Source of the DNA: Actinomycetota bacterium
GTDB lineage: Bacteria; Actinomycetota; Acidimicrobiia; Acidimicrobiales; JAJPHE01
Length of the DNA stretch: 64,000 nt
Assembly (NCBI GenBank): GCA_027315345.1
Contig: DAHUYE010000049.1
Span: 23,249-87,248, forward strand
Direction: 5' to 3'
In this document: positions 33,161-41,738 of the stretch, one piece after another
How the letters are laid out: each line of letters starts with the position of its first letter
Position numbering within the stretch: the stretch's first letter is position 1
Notes under the pieces: model-generated
Databases searched by the model: none
What the model saw: the letters and a program-made list of their open reading frames with translations, nothing else
Told to the model about the DNA's origin: nothing
Made by a program: the position numbers and the translations under genes

Positions 33161-34915
33161 GTGCCCAATCGAATCATGGCCAGGGCCAGGCTCCGGTGGC
33201 GCCTCGTTGCTGTCATTTTGGGGGTCCTCCTCGGGGTCTGGCTGGTCATCGGGGCCGTCCAGGTTCTGGCTTCCTACCGGGACGCGAAGGCCGCCCAGGC
33301 CAGTCTGGACTCGGCCAAATCCGAGTTGGCCGGGGGCGGGATCACCTCAGGTGCCGCCCTGGGACCGCTGCGATCCGCTTCGACCAAGCTCTCCGACGCA
33401 CGTCGTCTCATCGACGGGCCGGGGGTACTCCTGATCCGCCAGCTCCCCTACCTGGGCAGGCAGGTCCGGGCCGTGGGCTCGCTGGCCGGCTCCGGCGGGC
33501 GTATCGCCTCGATCACCGCCGCCGCCGTCCGCCAAGTCAGCGCCCTCCTGAGCCACCACCCGCTGGGTGAGGCCCGCGTAGTCGAGCTGCGTCAGTTGGG
33601 CTCGATAGCCGCAAAGGCCGAGACCGAGTTGCGCGCCGTGCCGGTGGTGTCCGACTCCGGCCTCATCGGCCCGGTACGACGCCGACGCGATGAGCTGGAC
33701 TCCGAGCTGACCAAGGGATTGGCCACCCTGGACAAGGCCCGAGCGGCCGCCGGGGCCATGGCTGACCTGCTCCAAGGTCCGAGCCGTTACCTCCTCCTGG
33801 TAGCCAACAATGGAGAAATGCGGGCCGGGTCGGGGTCCTTCCTCACCGCCGGGCTGCTGGAGGGATCGGAGGGAAGCCTCACGCTCACGTCCCTGGTCTC
33901 GACGGCCAACCTTGTCCTCGGCCCTGGCGTGGTGCCGATCAGCGGGGACCTCGAGGCTCGCTGGGGATGGTTGGATCCGAGCCAGGAGTGGCGCAACCTG
34001 GGCACGACCCCGGAGTTCCCCGTAACCGCGTCCCTGGCGGCGCGCATGTGGCAGGCCTACTCGGGCCAGCCGGTGCAGGGAGTGCTGGCCGTCGACATAC
34101 CGGCCTTCCGGCTCGTACTAGGCGTCACGGGCCCGGTCACGGTGGACGGCAAGGTCTTCGACCAGGGCAACGTCGAGGAGTACCTCATGCACGACCAGTA
34201 CGCCGGCGCCAGCTTCCTCCCCGCCCAGGACGCGGCCCGTACCGCTCTGCTGCACCAGCTGGCCAGCGCCGCCCTGCACGACATCCAGTCCGGGCGGGTA
34301 TCCCTGACCAGGATGTCGAGCCAACTGGGCTCGGTCGTCTCCGGCCGGCACCTGATGGTCTGGAGCGCCGACGCCGCCCGCCAGCGGGCCTGGGTGGCGG
34401 CCGGCGTCTCGGGGTCGGTCGGAGCCGACGACATCATGCTTTCGGTGATCAACCGGGGTGGCAACAAGCTGGACCAGTACCTGCAGACCTCGGCCGTTCT
34501 GTCGACCACCTCCACGTCTTCAGGCACCGACGTCACCGTGACGGCAACCCTGCAGAACACGACGCCACCCGGACAAGCGGCCTTCATAGCCGGGCCGAAC
34601 CCCGACCTGGCCCAGATCCCCTACGGGACCTACACCGGGCTGGCAAGCCTCGACCTGCCTGCCCGGGCCCGGATGGAGTCGGTCAAGGGAGTCTCCGGCC
34701 TGGCCGCCGAGGGCCCGGACGGGCCGGGCATCCAGGTCTTCGCCGCCCCGGTCTCGATACCGGCCGGGGCCAGCACCCGGATCTCCTGGCGCTTTCGGCT
34801 CCCGAAGAGCACGACCTCCTTGGTTATCGACGCATCGGCCCGGGTAGAGCCCACCAGGTGGTCGTTCGGCGATGTCCGCTTTGAAGATTTGGTCCCTAGG
34901 ATGGTGACCTGGTAG
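33161..34915 (+). CDS. DUF4012 family membrane-anchored protein
   Basis: 584 residues. One N-terminal membrane segment (LRWRLVAVILGVLLGVWLVIG) precedes a long extracellular part. A helical region is followed by the conserved DUF4012 core: YLLLVANNGEMRAGSGSF, then GTTPEFPVTASLAARMWQAY, VLAVDIPAFRLVLGVTGPV and VVSGRHLMVWSADAARQRAW. The family is related to the LytR-CpsA-Psr context and is frequently found in actinobacterial exopolysaccharide loci, where it is thought to act in export or attachment of polymer. It has no demonstrated activity. The GTG start appears leaderless. It opens the polysaccharide locus. Confidence 0.88.
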   Translation: MPNRIMARARLRWRLVAVILGVLLGVWLVIGAVQVLASYRDAKAAQASLDSAKSELAGGGITSGAALGPLRSASTKLSDARRLIDGPGVLLIRQLPYLGRQVRAVGSLAGSGGRIASITAAAVRQVSALLSHHPLGEARVVELRQLGSIAAKAETELRAVPVVSDSGLIGPVRRRRDELDSELTKGLATLDKARAAAGAMADLLQGPSRYLLLVANNGEMRAGSGSFLTAGLLEGSEGSLTLTSLVSTANLVLGPGVVPISGDLEARWGWLDPSQEWRNLGTTPEFPVTASLAARMWQAYSGQPVQGVLAVDIPAFRLVLGVTGPVTVDGKVFDQGNVEEYLMHDQYAGASFLPAQDAARTALLHQLASAALHDIQSGRVSLTRMSSQLGSVVSGRHLMVWSADAARQRAWVAAGVSGSVGADDIMLSVINRGGNKLDQYLQTSAVLSTTSTSSGTDVTVTATLQNTTPPGQAAFIAGPNPDLAQIPYGTYTGLASLDLPARARMESVKGVSGLAAEGPDGPGIQVFAAPVSIPAGASTRISWRFRLPKSTTSLVIDASARVEPTRWSFGDVRFEDLVPRMVTW

Positions 34916-34976
34916 GTCCCGAGTATGGCTCTTTCCGGCTATTCGCAACTGACCCAGATTTATACTCTCCAAGCCC

Positions 34977-35162
34977 TTGGCTATGACCACAAACAGTGGT
35001 AATGTCTGGCCAGCGGCCACTACGAGTCACCATCTGCGCACAGCTATTCGGGCGGAGAGGGGTCTTGGGTTACCGCAGCGATCGGCCCTAGGCTGCAAAT
35101 GCACGATTCACGACCCCGGGCAGCGTGCTGGGGGACGGACAACGAAGGTGAGCACGGAGAAC
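34977..35162 (+). promoter_or_regulatory. Promoter and long leader upstream of the LPXTG-type gene
   Basis: TTGGCT (34977-34982) and TAATGT (35000-35005) are spaced by 17 bases, a good sigma-70-like promoter. Transcription from it would give a leader of about 150 bases. The leader holds a GCAGC-N12-GCTGC hairpin at 35075-35096 but matches no riboswitch class I know. The whole gap between genes (34916-35162, 247 bases) is otherwise unremarkable. Confidence 0.4.
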
Positions 35163-35546
35163 ATGACCAAGATCCACGCCCTCCCCGGATTGGTGCTGGC
35201 CATTGGCCTGACGGCCGGCCCCCTGGCAGCTGCGGCCTGGGCCGATGATCCTGCCTACACCACCCCGAGCCCCACCTGCGCGGTGCCCGGGGGTGGCACG
35301 GCTCCGGCCGGCTCGCCCAGTTGCACCGCGGTAAAGGGAATCACCATCACCAATACACCCGTGGTCGGGACGGGAGGAGCCGCCGCCGGTGCGACTGCTC
35401 CGACTGCTCCGACTTCTCCGACGGCGTCCACCGGCTCGCTGCCCTTCACGGGTGCCGAGATCGGACTGCTGTCCACCGTAGCGGCTGGGGCCATAGGCAC
35501 CGGAGCGCTTCTGGTGGCGGCCTCCCGACGTCGTCGTGACGCCTGA
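35163..35546 (+). CDS. Surface protein with C-terminal LPXTG-type sorting signal
   Basis: About 127 residues. A signal peptide (HALPGLVLAIGLTAGPLAAA) leads into a short Thr/Pro-rich segment. The C-terminus has SLPFTGAEIGLLSTVAAG followed by a hydrophobic stretch and ASRRRRDA, a classical sortase sorting signal (LPxTG, membrane span, basic tail). The mature protein would be only about 70 residues if anchored. ATG at 35163 starts a proper signal; the GTG at 35148 is an alternative. No sortase gene is in the window, so the enzyme would be elsewhere. It precedes the initiating sugar transferase by 36 bases. Confidence 0.75.
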   Translation: MTKIHALPGLVLAIGLTAGPLAAAAWADDPAYTTPSPTCAVPGGGTAPAGSPSCTAVKGITITNTPVVGTGGAAAGATAPTAPTSPTASTGSLPFTGAEIGLLSTVAAGAIGTGALLVAASRRRRDA

Positions 35547-35582
35547 CCTCAAGCCCGACGCTACCAGAGCCGATTTGACCAC

Positions 35583-36965
35583 ATGGCCATCCGAGTTGGT
35601 TCCCTCCCTTTATTTGGGCCCGTATCGGGCGCCAAGGTACATACCGGGCGGATCTCGGTCGGTGGTGCGGGCCGGATGGCGGGCGTCGTCCCCCTCATCA
35701 GTGACCTCACCGCTCTCGGCGTAGCCGCCGCCGTCTTCGCCCCCGGCGCCGTCACCGGGCTAGTGGCCATGGCCGCCAGCCTGGCCGGGATGCTGGTGAT
35801 CGGCCAGTACCGCGACGCCGTCGCCGCGCCTCTCCGGGGCCGGATCGGATCGCTGGTGGCCGTCGGAATGGTTCCTCCGGCCGTCCTGGGGCTGGTTCTC
35901 CACTCCAGCGCCGCCCTGACCAGGGAGGCTCTGCTTGGAACGATCCTGCTGCTGAGCATCCGCTCCGCCGGGGGAGCCTTGGTGCGGCTCCGCCGATCGA
36001 CCGGGCGCCTGCTGGTCCCTGCTGTGATCATCGGCGGCGGTCAGCTGGGACGGGACATCGCCTCCATCCTGGGCAGTCACCCCGAGTACGGCATGGTGCC
36101 GGTCGGCTTCGTGGACGACGTGGAGGACGGCGCCGACCTGCCCCTACCCCTCATGGGATCTCTGCGCTCACTGGACAAGGTCCTGCGCGAGCAGATGGTG
36201 AACGACGTGGTGGTCGCCTACGGCCCGGGCCGGGACGAGGCCCTGGTGCCCGTCCTGCGCCGCTGCCAGGCCCTCGGCGTGACCGTGCGGGTCGTGCCCC
36301 GATTCTACGAGCTCGGGGTCGAGTTGAGTTCCGAGGAGATCTGGGGCCTTCCTCTCAACACCCTGCGCCCGCCGCCCCTCAATTCGGCACCCTGGCTTGT
36401 CAAGCGCAGCCTGGACGTGGCCATCTCCGGGATCGCCCTGCTGGTTCTGTCGCCCCTGCTCGGTCTGGTCGCTGCCTTGATCAAGCTGACCAGCTCGGGA
36501 CCTGTCCTGTTCCGTCAGCCGAGGGTCGGCCTCCAGGGCCGCACCATCGCAGTCCTCAAGTTCCGCTCCATGCGGGTCAACCAGGACTCGGCCACCACCT
36601 GGAGCGTCGAGAACGACCCCAGGGTCACCCGCCTCGGGCGCTGGCTGCGCCGGACCAGCCTGGACGAGTTGCCCCAGCTGATCAACATCTTGAAAGGGGA
36701 CATGTCCCTGGTCGGGCCCCGTCCCGAGAGGCCCCACTTCGTGGAACAGTTCGGCTCGGAGATCCGCTCCTATGACGCCCGCCACCGGGTCCCGGCCGGA
36801 CTGACCGGCCTGGCCCAGGTCCACGGGCTGCGGGGCGACACGTCAATCGTGGAGCGGACGCGCTTTGACAACCGCTATATCGACAGCTGGTCGATGGGCC
36901 GGGATCTCTCGATCCTCATCCGCACGGTCGCGGCCGTGGTAAAAGACGCCCGCACCAACCGCTGA
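35583..36965 (+). CDS. Exopolysaccharide initiating sugar transferase (polyprenyl-phosphate glycosylphosphotransferase)
   Basis: 460 residues. Four N-terminal membrane segments and a CoA-binding-like Rossmann domain (VPAVIIGGGQLGRDIASILG) precede a fifth span. The C-terminal bacterial sugar transferase domain has KRSLDVAISGIALLVLSPLL, VLFRQPRVGLQGRTIAVLKF, WLRRTSLDELPQLINILKGD, MSLVGPRPERPHFVEQF and VPAGLTGLAQVHGLRG. It would transfer a sugar-1-phosphate to a polyprenyl phosphate at the inner face of the membrane, starting repeat-unit assembly. The length and order match WcaJ/WbaP-like enzymes. It defines this region as a polysaccharide locus. Confidence 0.93.
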   Translation: MAIRVGSLPLFGPVSGAKVHTGRISVGGAGRMAGVVPLISDLTALGVAAAVFAPGAVTGLVAMAASLAGMLVIGQYRDAVAAPLRGRIGSLVAVGMVPPAVLGLVLHSSAALTREALLGTILLLSIRSAGGALVRLRRSTGRLLVPAVIIGGGQLGRDIASILGSHPEYGMVPVGFVDDVEDGADLPLPLMGSLRSLDKVLREQMVNDVVVAYGPGRDEALVPVLRRCQALGVTVRVVPRFYELGVELSSEEIWGLPLNTLRPPPLNSAPWLVKRSLDVAISGIALLVLSPLLGLVAALIKLTSSGPVLFRQPRVGLQGRTIAVLKFRSMRVNQDSATTWSVENDPRVTRLGRWLRRTSLDELPQLINILKGDMSLVGPRPERPHFVEQFGSEIRSYDARHRVPAGLTGLAQVHGLRGDTSIVERTRFDNRYIDSWSMGRDLSILIRTVAAVVKDARTNR

Positions 36966-36987
36966 CCACCGGTCCGCTAGATGCCGG

Positions 36988-38070
36988 CTACTGGCTGCCG
37001 GGGCCGTCCTGGCTGAGGGGTCTAAGTTCGGTGTACACCTCGGCCGTTGAACGCGCCGTCCGGACCCAGCTGAACTCACCGGAGCGGACCAGTCCGGCTC
37101 GGGACATCTCGGTCCGCCTGGCGGCATCAGCGCTGATCTCGGCCAGGGCAGATGCCCATTTGGCCTCATCGCCAGGTTCCACCAGGCACCCGGCACCTCC
37201 CACCACCTCCTCCAAAGGCGGGATCCGGCTGACCACGACAGGCGCCCCGCACGCCATGGCTTCCAGAGGCGGGAGCCCGAACCCCTCGTAATGGGAAGGG
37301 TAGGCAAAGATGCTGGCCGCGCCGTACAGGGCAGGCAGGTCATGGTCGGGCACGTAGCCCAGATGCTGCGCCCCGGAGGGGGGGGAGGCACCAACCGACC
37401 GGCCGGCCACGACCAGGTTGAGGCCCGCGCTCCTGCACGCGCCGGCCAGGCCGGCGACGCCCTTGCGGGGCTCGATGTTGCCCACATACAGCACGAAGGC
37501 CGCCGGCAGGCCGTACCTCTCGCGGATCTGCGCTATCTCTGCCTCATCGGAGGGGACCATGCCCGGACGAGCTGCTTCGGGGATCACCACCGAGGTGCGG
37601 CCGAAAAGGCTGTGGATACGCTCGGCGGTGAACTCCGAGACCGCCACGACCCGGTCTGCCTTTGCCAGTGACCGGCGCACCAACCACCGCTCGCCTCGAG
37701 CTCGGAGGGCGTCGAAGGTCCATGGCACGTCGAAGACCGAAAGATCATGAACAGTGGTGACCACCGGGGCCCCAGGACGAAGCGGTACGTCGACGTCGAG
37801 GCCGTGGACGATGTCGGCCGACCCCAGCGAGCGCATCCCGTCGAACGCCCGCCGGAGCCGGCTGGAGTTGGGTCGGGTCACCGCTTCGATCCCCTCGGGA
37901 ACCAGGGCCGAGGCGTCTTCTTGGACCACAGCCCGGAACTGAACCTCGGGGCAGGCCGCCGGGAGATGGATCAACATCTGACGTACATAGGTCTGCACCC
38001 CACTGCCCTGGGGGCGCAGGGCCAGGGCATTGAGAGCTATCACCGGTCGCACCGGCCCCCCGGAAGGCAT
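36988..38070 (-). CDS. Glycosyltransferase, GT4/GT-B fold
   Basis: 360 residues. The donor-binding C-terminal half has FVLYVGNIEPRKGVAGLAGA, LGYVPDHDLPALYGAASIFA, YPSHYEGFGLPPLEAMACGA and PVVVSRIPPLEEVVGGAGCL, including the E-x7-E motif. The N-terminal half has GSGVQTYVRQMLIHLP and VTTVHDLSVFDVP. This is typical of retaining family 4 enzymes such as mannosyltransferases. It begins nine bases after the glycosidase gene on the same strand, so the two form an operon. The sugar is not predictable. Confidence 0.92.
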   Translation of the reverse strand: MPSGGPVRPVIALNALALRPQGSGVQTYVRQMLIHLPAACPEVQFRAVVQEDASALVPEGIEAVTRPNSSRLRRAFDGMRSLGSADIVHGLDVDVPLRPGAPVVTTVHDLSVFDVPWTFDALRARGERWLVRRSLAKADRVVAVSEFTAERIHSLFGRTSVVIPEAARPGMVPSDEAEIAQIRERYGLPAAFVLYVGNIEPRKGVAGLAGACRSAGLNLVVAGRSVGASPPSGAQHLGYVPDHDLPALYGAASIFAYPSHYEGFGLPPLEAMACGAPVVVSRIPPLEEVVGGAGCLVEPGDEAKWASALAEISADAARRTEMSRAGLVRSGEFSWVRTARSTAEVYTELRPLSQDGPGSQ

Positions 38071-38079
38071 CTCACCCGC

Positions 38080-39153
38080 TCAACGGCCCGAAGCCGAGCG
38101 GGCCGCCCGAACGAAGGACCAGTAGGCGGCTTTTGGTCGCCCGGCAGCGTCGATAAGCCCGAAGTGATCGTCATAGACATTGTCCTGCCATTCGTAGACG
38201 AACAGAGCCTTGATCCACGGCGTTCCACGGCTGAGGGTGAAAGCCTTGGCCACCTCGGCAGCCTGCTGGGCCTGGGTCACGCCGCCCGGCCCGGTGGGCG
38301 CCCCGTATTCATCCAACCATTCCGGAACGGCGGCGTGGAACGACCGGCTCACGCCACGGAGGGCGGCGGCCGTGGCGAATCCGCTGCCCGGATCGGAGAA
38401 GGTCGGCAACGCCGGAAAGGTGTAGGGGTGGTCCGAGAGGATATCGAAGCTGCCCTTGGCCCCATGGGCATACATGGATCTCAGGAAGGCCACGGCAGAC
38501 AGGTCCGTTGAACCGGTGGGTGCGTCGGCCAGGGCCCCGGCCACGATGACCGCCTGTCGATCTGCCTTCCGGATGGCCGCGCTGGCCGCCCGCAGCAACT
38601 GCGTGTACCCGACCGGGTCCGCATGACCGTTCCACCAGTTAGCGCCGACATTCGGCTCGTTCCAGATCTCGTAGTCGTGGATTCCCAGCGGGCTATATCG
38701 GGCCGCGGTGATCCCCGCAAAGGTGGCAAAGTCCCGAGCATGGTCCCGAGACCAGGCCACCGGATAGTCCAGGACGGCCAGGACACCCAGTCCGGCGTCA
38801 CGGGCCTGTTCCATCTCCCGGTCGAAGGCGCAGAAGCGATACCTCCCTGGGGCCGGTTCCGCGTCGCTCCAGAAGACGTCGAGCCTGACCATGCCGGCTC
38901 CAGCAGCCCGCATGGCCCTGAACTGATCCCCCAGGGCGGAGGCCGACATGACGGCGGTCACAGCCCCAGGAGAGATTCCGACCACCAGTCCCTGCCCGGA
39001 GGGAGGCGGGACCGAGCTGTGGATCGCGGCCGGGGGCGCGCAGTCCGTCTCTCCCGCGGCCACCGACGAAGGGGGGGTCGAGGAACCCCAGATGAGCCTT
39101 GAACTACCCACGCCGGCCATAGTCAGCACCGCTACGACTGCGATCCCGCCCAC
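38080..39153 (-). CDS. Exported glycoside hydrolase (clan GH-A, GH39/GH5-like)
   Basis: About 357 residues. An N-terminal membrane/signal segment (GGIAVVAVLTMAGVGSSRL) precedes a TIM-barrel enzyme. Catalytic acid/base Glu lies in IHDYEIWNEPNVGANWW and the nucleophile Glu in PEWLDEYGAPTGPGG, the strand 4 and strand 7 positions of clan GH-A. GMVRLDVFWSDAEPAPG matches the barrel start. GTG at 39153 has GGAGG six bases before it. It could trim or release the polysaccharide made by this locus. A relative with C-terminal repeats is at 52.3-54 kb. Confidence 0.88.
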   Translation of the reverse strand: MGGIAVVAVLTMAGVGSSRLIWGSSTPPSSVAAGETDCAPPAAIHSSVPPPSGQGLVVGISPGAVTAVMSASALGDQFRAMRAAGAGMVRLDVFWSDAEPAPGRYRFCAFDREMEQARDAGLGVLAVLDYPVAWSRDHARDFATFAGITAARYSPLGIHDYEIWNEPNVGANWWNGHADPVGYTQLLRAASAAIRKADRQAVIVAGALADAPTGSTDLSAVAFLRSMYAHGAKGSFDILSDHPYTFPALPTFSDPGSGFATAAALRGVSRSFHAAVPEWLDEYGAPTGPGGVTQAQQAAEVAKAFTLSRGTPWIKALFVYEWQDNVYDDHFGLIDAAGRPKAAYWSFVRAARSASGR

Positions 39154-39373
39154 CAACCACCTCCGCCCGGACCGTGGCCGTGCTGGATCAGAGTCGGCAG
39201 AGTCTTCTTGCTGATCTGCCTGGGCCGTTGTGCTGATCCTTCCTGCTCAGGGCTGGCTCGGGGCGCCGCCCTCGACAGAAGGTACCGTGACTGATTGCTC
39301 TGCTGTCACAACCCGGTAGCGGCGCCGTGATGGCTGCCTCCAGGAAGGCGCGCCATCGCCTTCGTCTTGGGCT

Positions 39374-41728
39374 TTGGAGACGTCACCCGTGGCCATCGGG
39401 GTGAGCGACGGCAAAGGGCCGGTCCCCACCGGGGCAGGACTTCCCGGTGTTCTGTTGGCGCTGGCCCCCTCCGGTTCGGGCGGTGGCGCCGAGAAGGTCC
39501 TGGCCCGGGCCTTGACCGAGGCAGCCCGGCGGGGCTGGTCGGTACGCTGCCTGTGCCCCTTGGGGCCGCTGTCCGAGGGCCTAGCCCGGGACGGCATAGC
39601 GGTCACGGCCATCCCCGAGCTCCGCTTACCGGGTGGGTACAGGCCCCTCGCCTACCCCCGCCTCGTCGGCCGGTGGCTGACCGCGTCGGTCCGTCTTCGC
39701 CGGCTGCGCAAGGACGCCGACGTGGTGCTCGTCAACGGGATCATGGGTCTGCCTGCGGTGAAGCTGGCGAGGGGGTGCTGGGGCGGCCGCCCGGCAGTAG
39801 TGCTGTGGGTCCACGAGGTACTCAGCCGTCCTGACCGGATCCGCCTCACCCGCATGTTCCGCAAAGTGCCCACCACGACTGTGACGGTCTCCCGGGCTGC
39901 GGCCCAGGGCCTCGCCGCCGCCGAGGTGGACGCCAGGGTGATCCCGAACGGCACCCCGTGGCCCGTCCCCCCGGCGCCACAACCCGATGCCAGTTCCCGG
40001 GAACCGGGGACGTCCAGTGCCCCGCTCGTGATCGGCTGTGCCGCCGCACTGACACCGGGCAAGGGCCATGAGGTCTTGCTCGAGGCCCTGGCCACTCTGG
40101 AGCGGACCGACGTGGTCTTGGAGCTGGCCGGAGCCCCGCTGACCAAGGACGCCGAATTCGCCGCCCGGATAGCGACCCGGGCCGGGCAAGGGGACCTGGC
40201 CGGGCGAGTACGTCTACTCGGCCAGGTCGAAGACGTCTTGTCGGTCATGCGGCATTGGACCGTGGCTGTTCTGCCCAGCAGCGAGCCCGAGGCCAGCCCC
40301 CTGGCCGTGCTAGAAGCCATGAGCATCGGCGTGCCCGTGGTGGCCACCGACATCGGGGGCACGCCCGAGGTGCTGGGCCACGCCGGGCTGCTGGTCCCAG
40401 CCGGTGACCCCGGTGCCCTGGCCGGAGCTTTGGACCTGCTCCTGGGTGATCCGGCCCTGCGTCGACGCTGCGCCGATGCCGGTCGGGACGCCATCGGCCG
40501 CCGCCACCGCGCCGACCACGCCATCGATCAGGTGCTAGCGCTGGTAGGCGAGACCATCCGTCCTCGGTCCGGGAGCAGGGTGGTCGTAGTAGTGCCGGAC
40601 TTCGATCCGACGCTCGGAGGCACGAGCCGCCAAGCCCGCCAGCAGGCCGCCGACCTGCGACGGCGGGGGGTGGACACCCTCGTCCTCACTCGGCGCCGCC
40701 GATCAGAATGGCCTGACCGGGAGGTCCTTGCGGGCGTACCCGTCCGCCGGCTTGGCCCGACAGGCTCCAGCACCAGGGCCGACAAGATGTCGGTCCTTGC
40801 CGTGGCCTGGTGGCTGGCGGTCCGCCGGCGCCAGCTGGGCATGGTCGAGGTGATCATGTACCCCGATTACGCTTGGGCCGCCGCCGTAGCCGGGCTGGCC
40901 CGACGCACGGTGATGATATGGGCCAGCCTCGGGGATCCCAGCGAAGCTCTCGGCCCTGCTCATAGCGCCTGGCGCCGGCTGCAGCGGCGGCTGAGGTTCC
41001 GGGCCCTGGTTCCATGCCGCCACGTAGCCCTCACCGCCGCCCTGGAGGAGGAGCTCCGCTCTGTCGGCATCTACGGCGTGCAGCGGATACCCGTGCCCGT
41101 CGACACCGACCGGTTCTGCCCTCCGAGCCCTGCACAAAGGGCTGAGGCCCGAGCGGGGTTGGGACTAGCCGAGGATGAGCTGGCCATCGTTTACACCGGG
41201 CACCTCCGCCGGCTCAAGGGACTGGATCGCCTCATCGAGGCCTTCGCCGGGTTGATCGAGGAGGTTCCGATGGCCCGGTTGTACCTGGTGGGGGCCGGGT
41301 CCGGTCCCGATGCCTGCGAGGCGGATTTGCGCCGTCAAGTAGCCCGCCTCGGCGCCGCCGGGGCGGGGGTGGTCTTCACGGGGGCAGTGGACAACGTGGA
41401 GCGGTACCTGTGGGCGGCCGACATATTCGTCCTTCCGTCGCGCCGGGAGGGCCTTTCCAACAGCTTGGCTGAGGCCATGGCTTGCGGGGTCGCCTGCGTG
41501 GCGGGCCCGGAGGCCGGCGGGGACGAGGTCCTGGCCGGGGGGGCGGGCGTCATACCACGATCGAACGAGGCCCAGGACCTCATCCCCGCTCTCAGGGCCT
41601 TGGCGGCCGACCCCGAGGCCCGGCGCTCTGTAGGTCGGGCCGCGGCTGACCGGGCCGCGGACATGTCCACCGAGAAGGTGGGTTCGGCCTACATGTCCCT
41701 GTACCGGTCCCTGGCGAATGGACGGTGA
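39374..41728 (+). CDS. Two-domain glycosyltransferase (tandem GT4/GT-B fusion)
   Basis: 784 residues containing two complete GT-B enzymes. The first (about 25-395) has APSGSGGGAEKVLARALTEA, VIGCAAALTPGKGHEVLLEA and LPSSEPEASPLAVLEAMSIG. The second (about 400-780) has VPDFDPTLGGTSRQARQQAA, IVYTGHLRRLKGLDRLIEAF and LPSRREGLSNSLAEAMACGV. Both carry the E-x7-E donor motif, so both may be active. Fusion suggests two consecutive sugars are added without release. The start is uncertain: TTG 39374 (track), GTG 39389 or GTG 39401. It is transcribed alone, with convergent and divergent neighbours. Confidence 0.9.
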   Translation: METSPVAIGVSDGKGPVPTGAGLPGVLLALAPSGSGGGAEKVLARALTEAARRGWSVRCLCPLGPLSEGLARDGIAVTAIPELRLPGGYRPLAYPRLVGRWLTASVRLRRLRKDADVVLVNGIMGLPAVKLARGCWGGRPAVVLWVHEVLSRPDRIRLTRMFRKVPTTTVTVSRAAAQGLAAAEVDARVIPNGTPWPVPPAPQPDASSREPGTSSAPLVIGCAAALTPGKGHEVLLEALATLERTDVVLELAGAPLTKDAEFAARIATRAGQGDLAGRVRLLGQVEDVLSVMRHWTVAVLPSSEPEASPLAVLEAMSIGVPVVATDIGGTPEVLGHAGLLVPAGDPGALAGALDLLLGDPALRRRCADAGRDAIGRRHRADHAIDQVLALVGETIRPRSGSRVVVVVPDFDPTLGGTSRQARQQAADLRRRGVDTLVLTRRRRSEWPDREVLAGVPVRRLGPTGSSTRADKMSVLAVAWWLAVRRRQLGMVEVIMYPDYAWAAAVAGLARRTVMIWASLGDPSEALGPAHSAWRRLQRRLRFRALVPCRHVALTAALEEELRSVGIYGVQRIPVPVDTDRFCPPSPAQRAEARAGLGLAEDELAIVYTGHLRRLKGLDRLIEAFAGLIEEVPMARLYLVGAGSGPDACEADLRRQVARLGAAGAGVVFTGAVDNVERYLWAADIFVLPSRREGLSNSLAEAMACGVACVAGPEAGGDEVLAGGAGVIPRSNEAQDLIPALRALAADPEARRSVGRAAADRAADMSTEKVGSAYMSLYRSLANGR

Positions 41729-41738
41729 GCCCAGGGCC

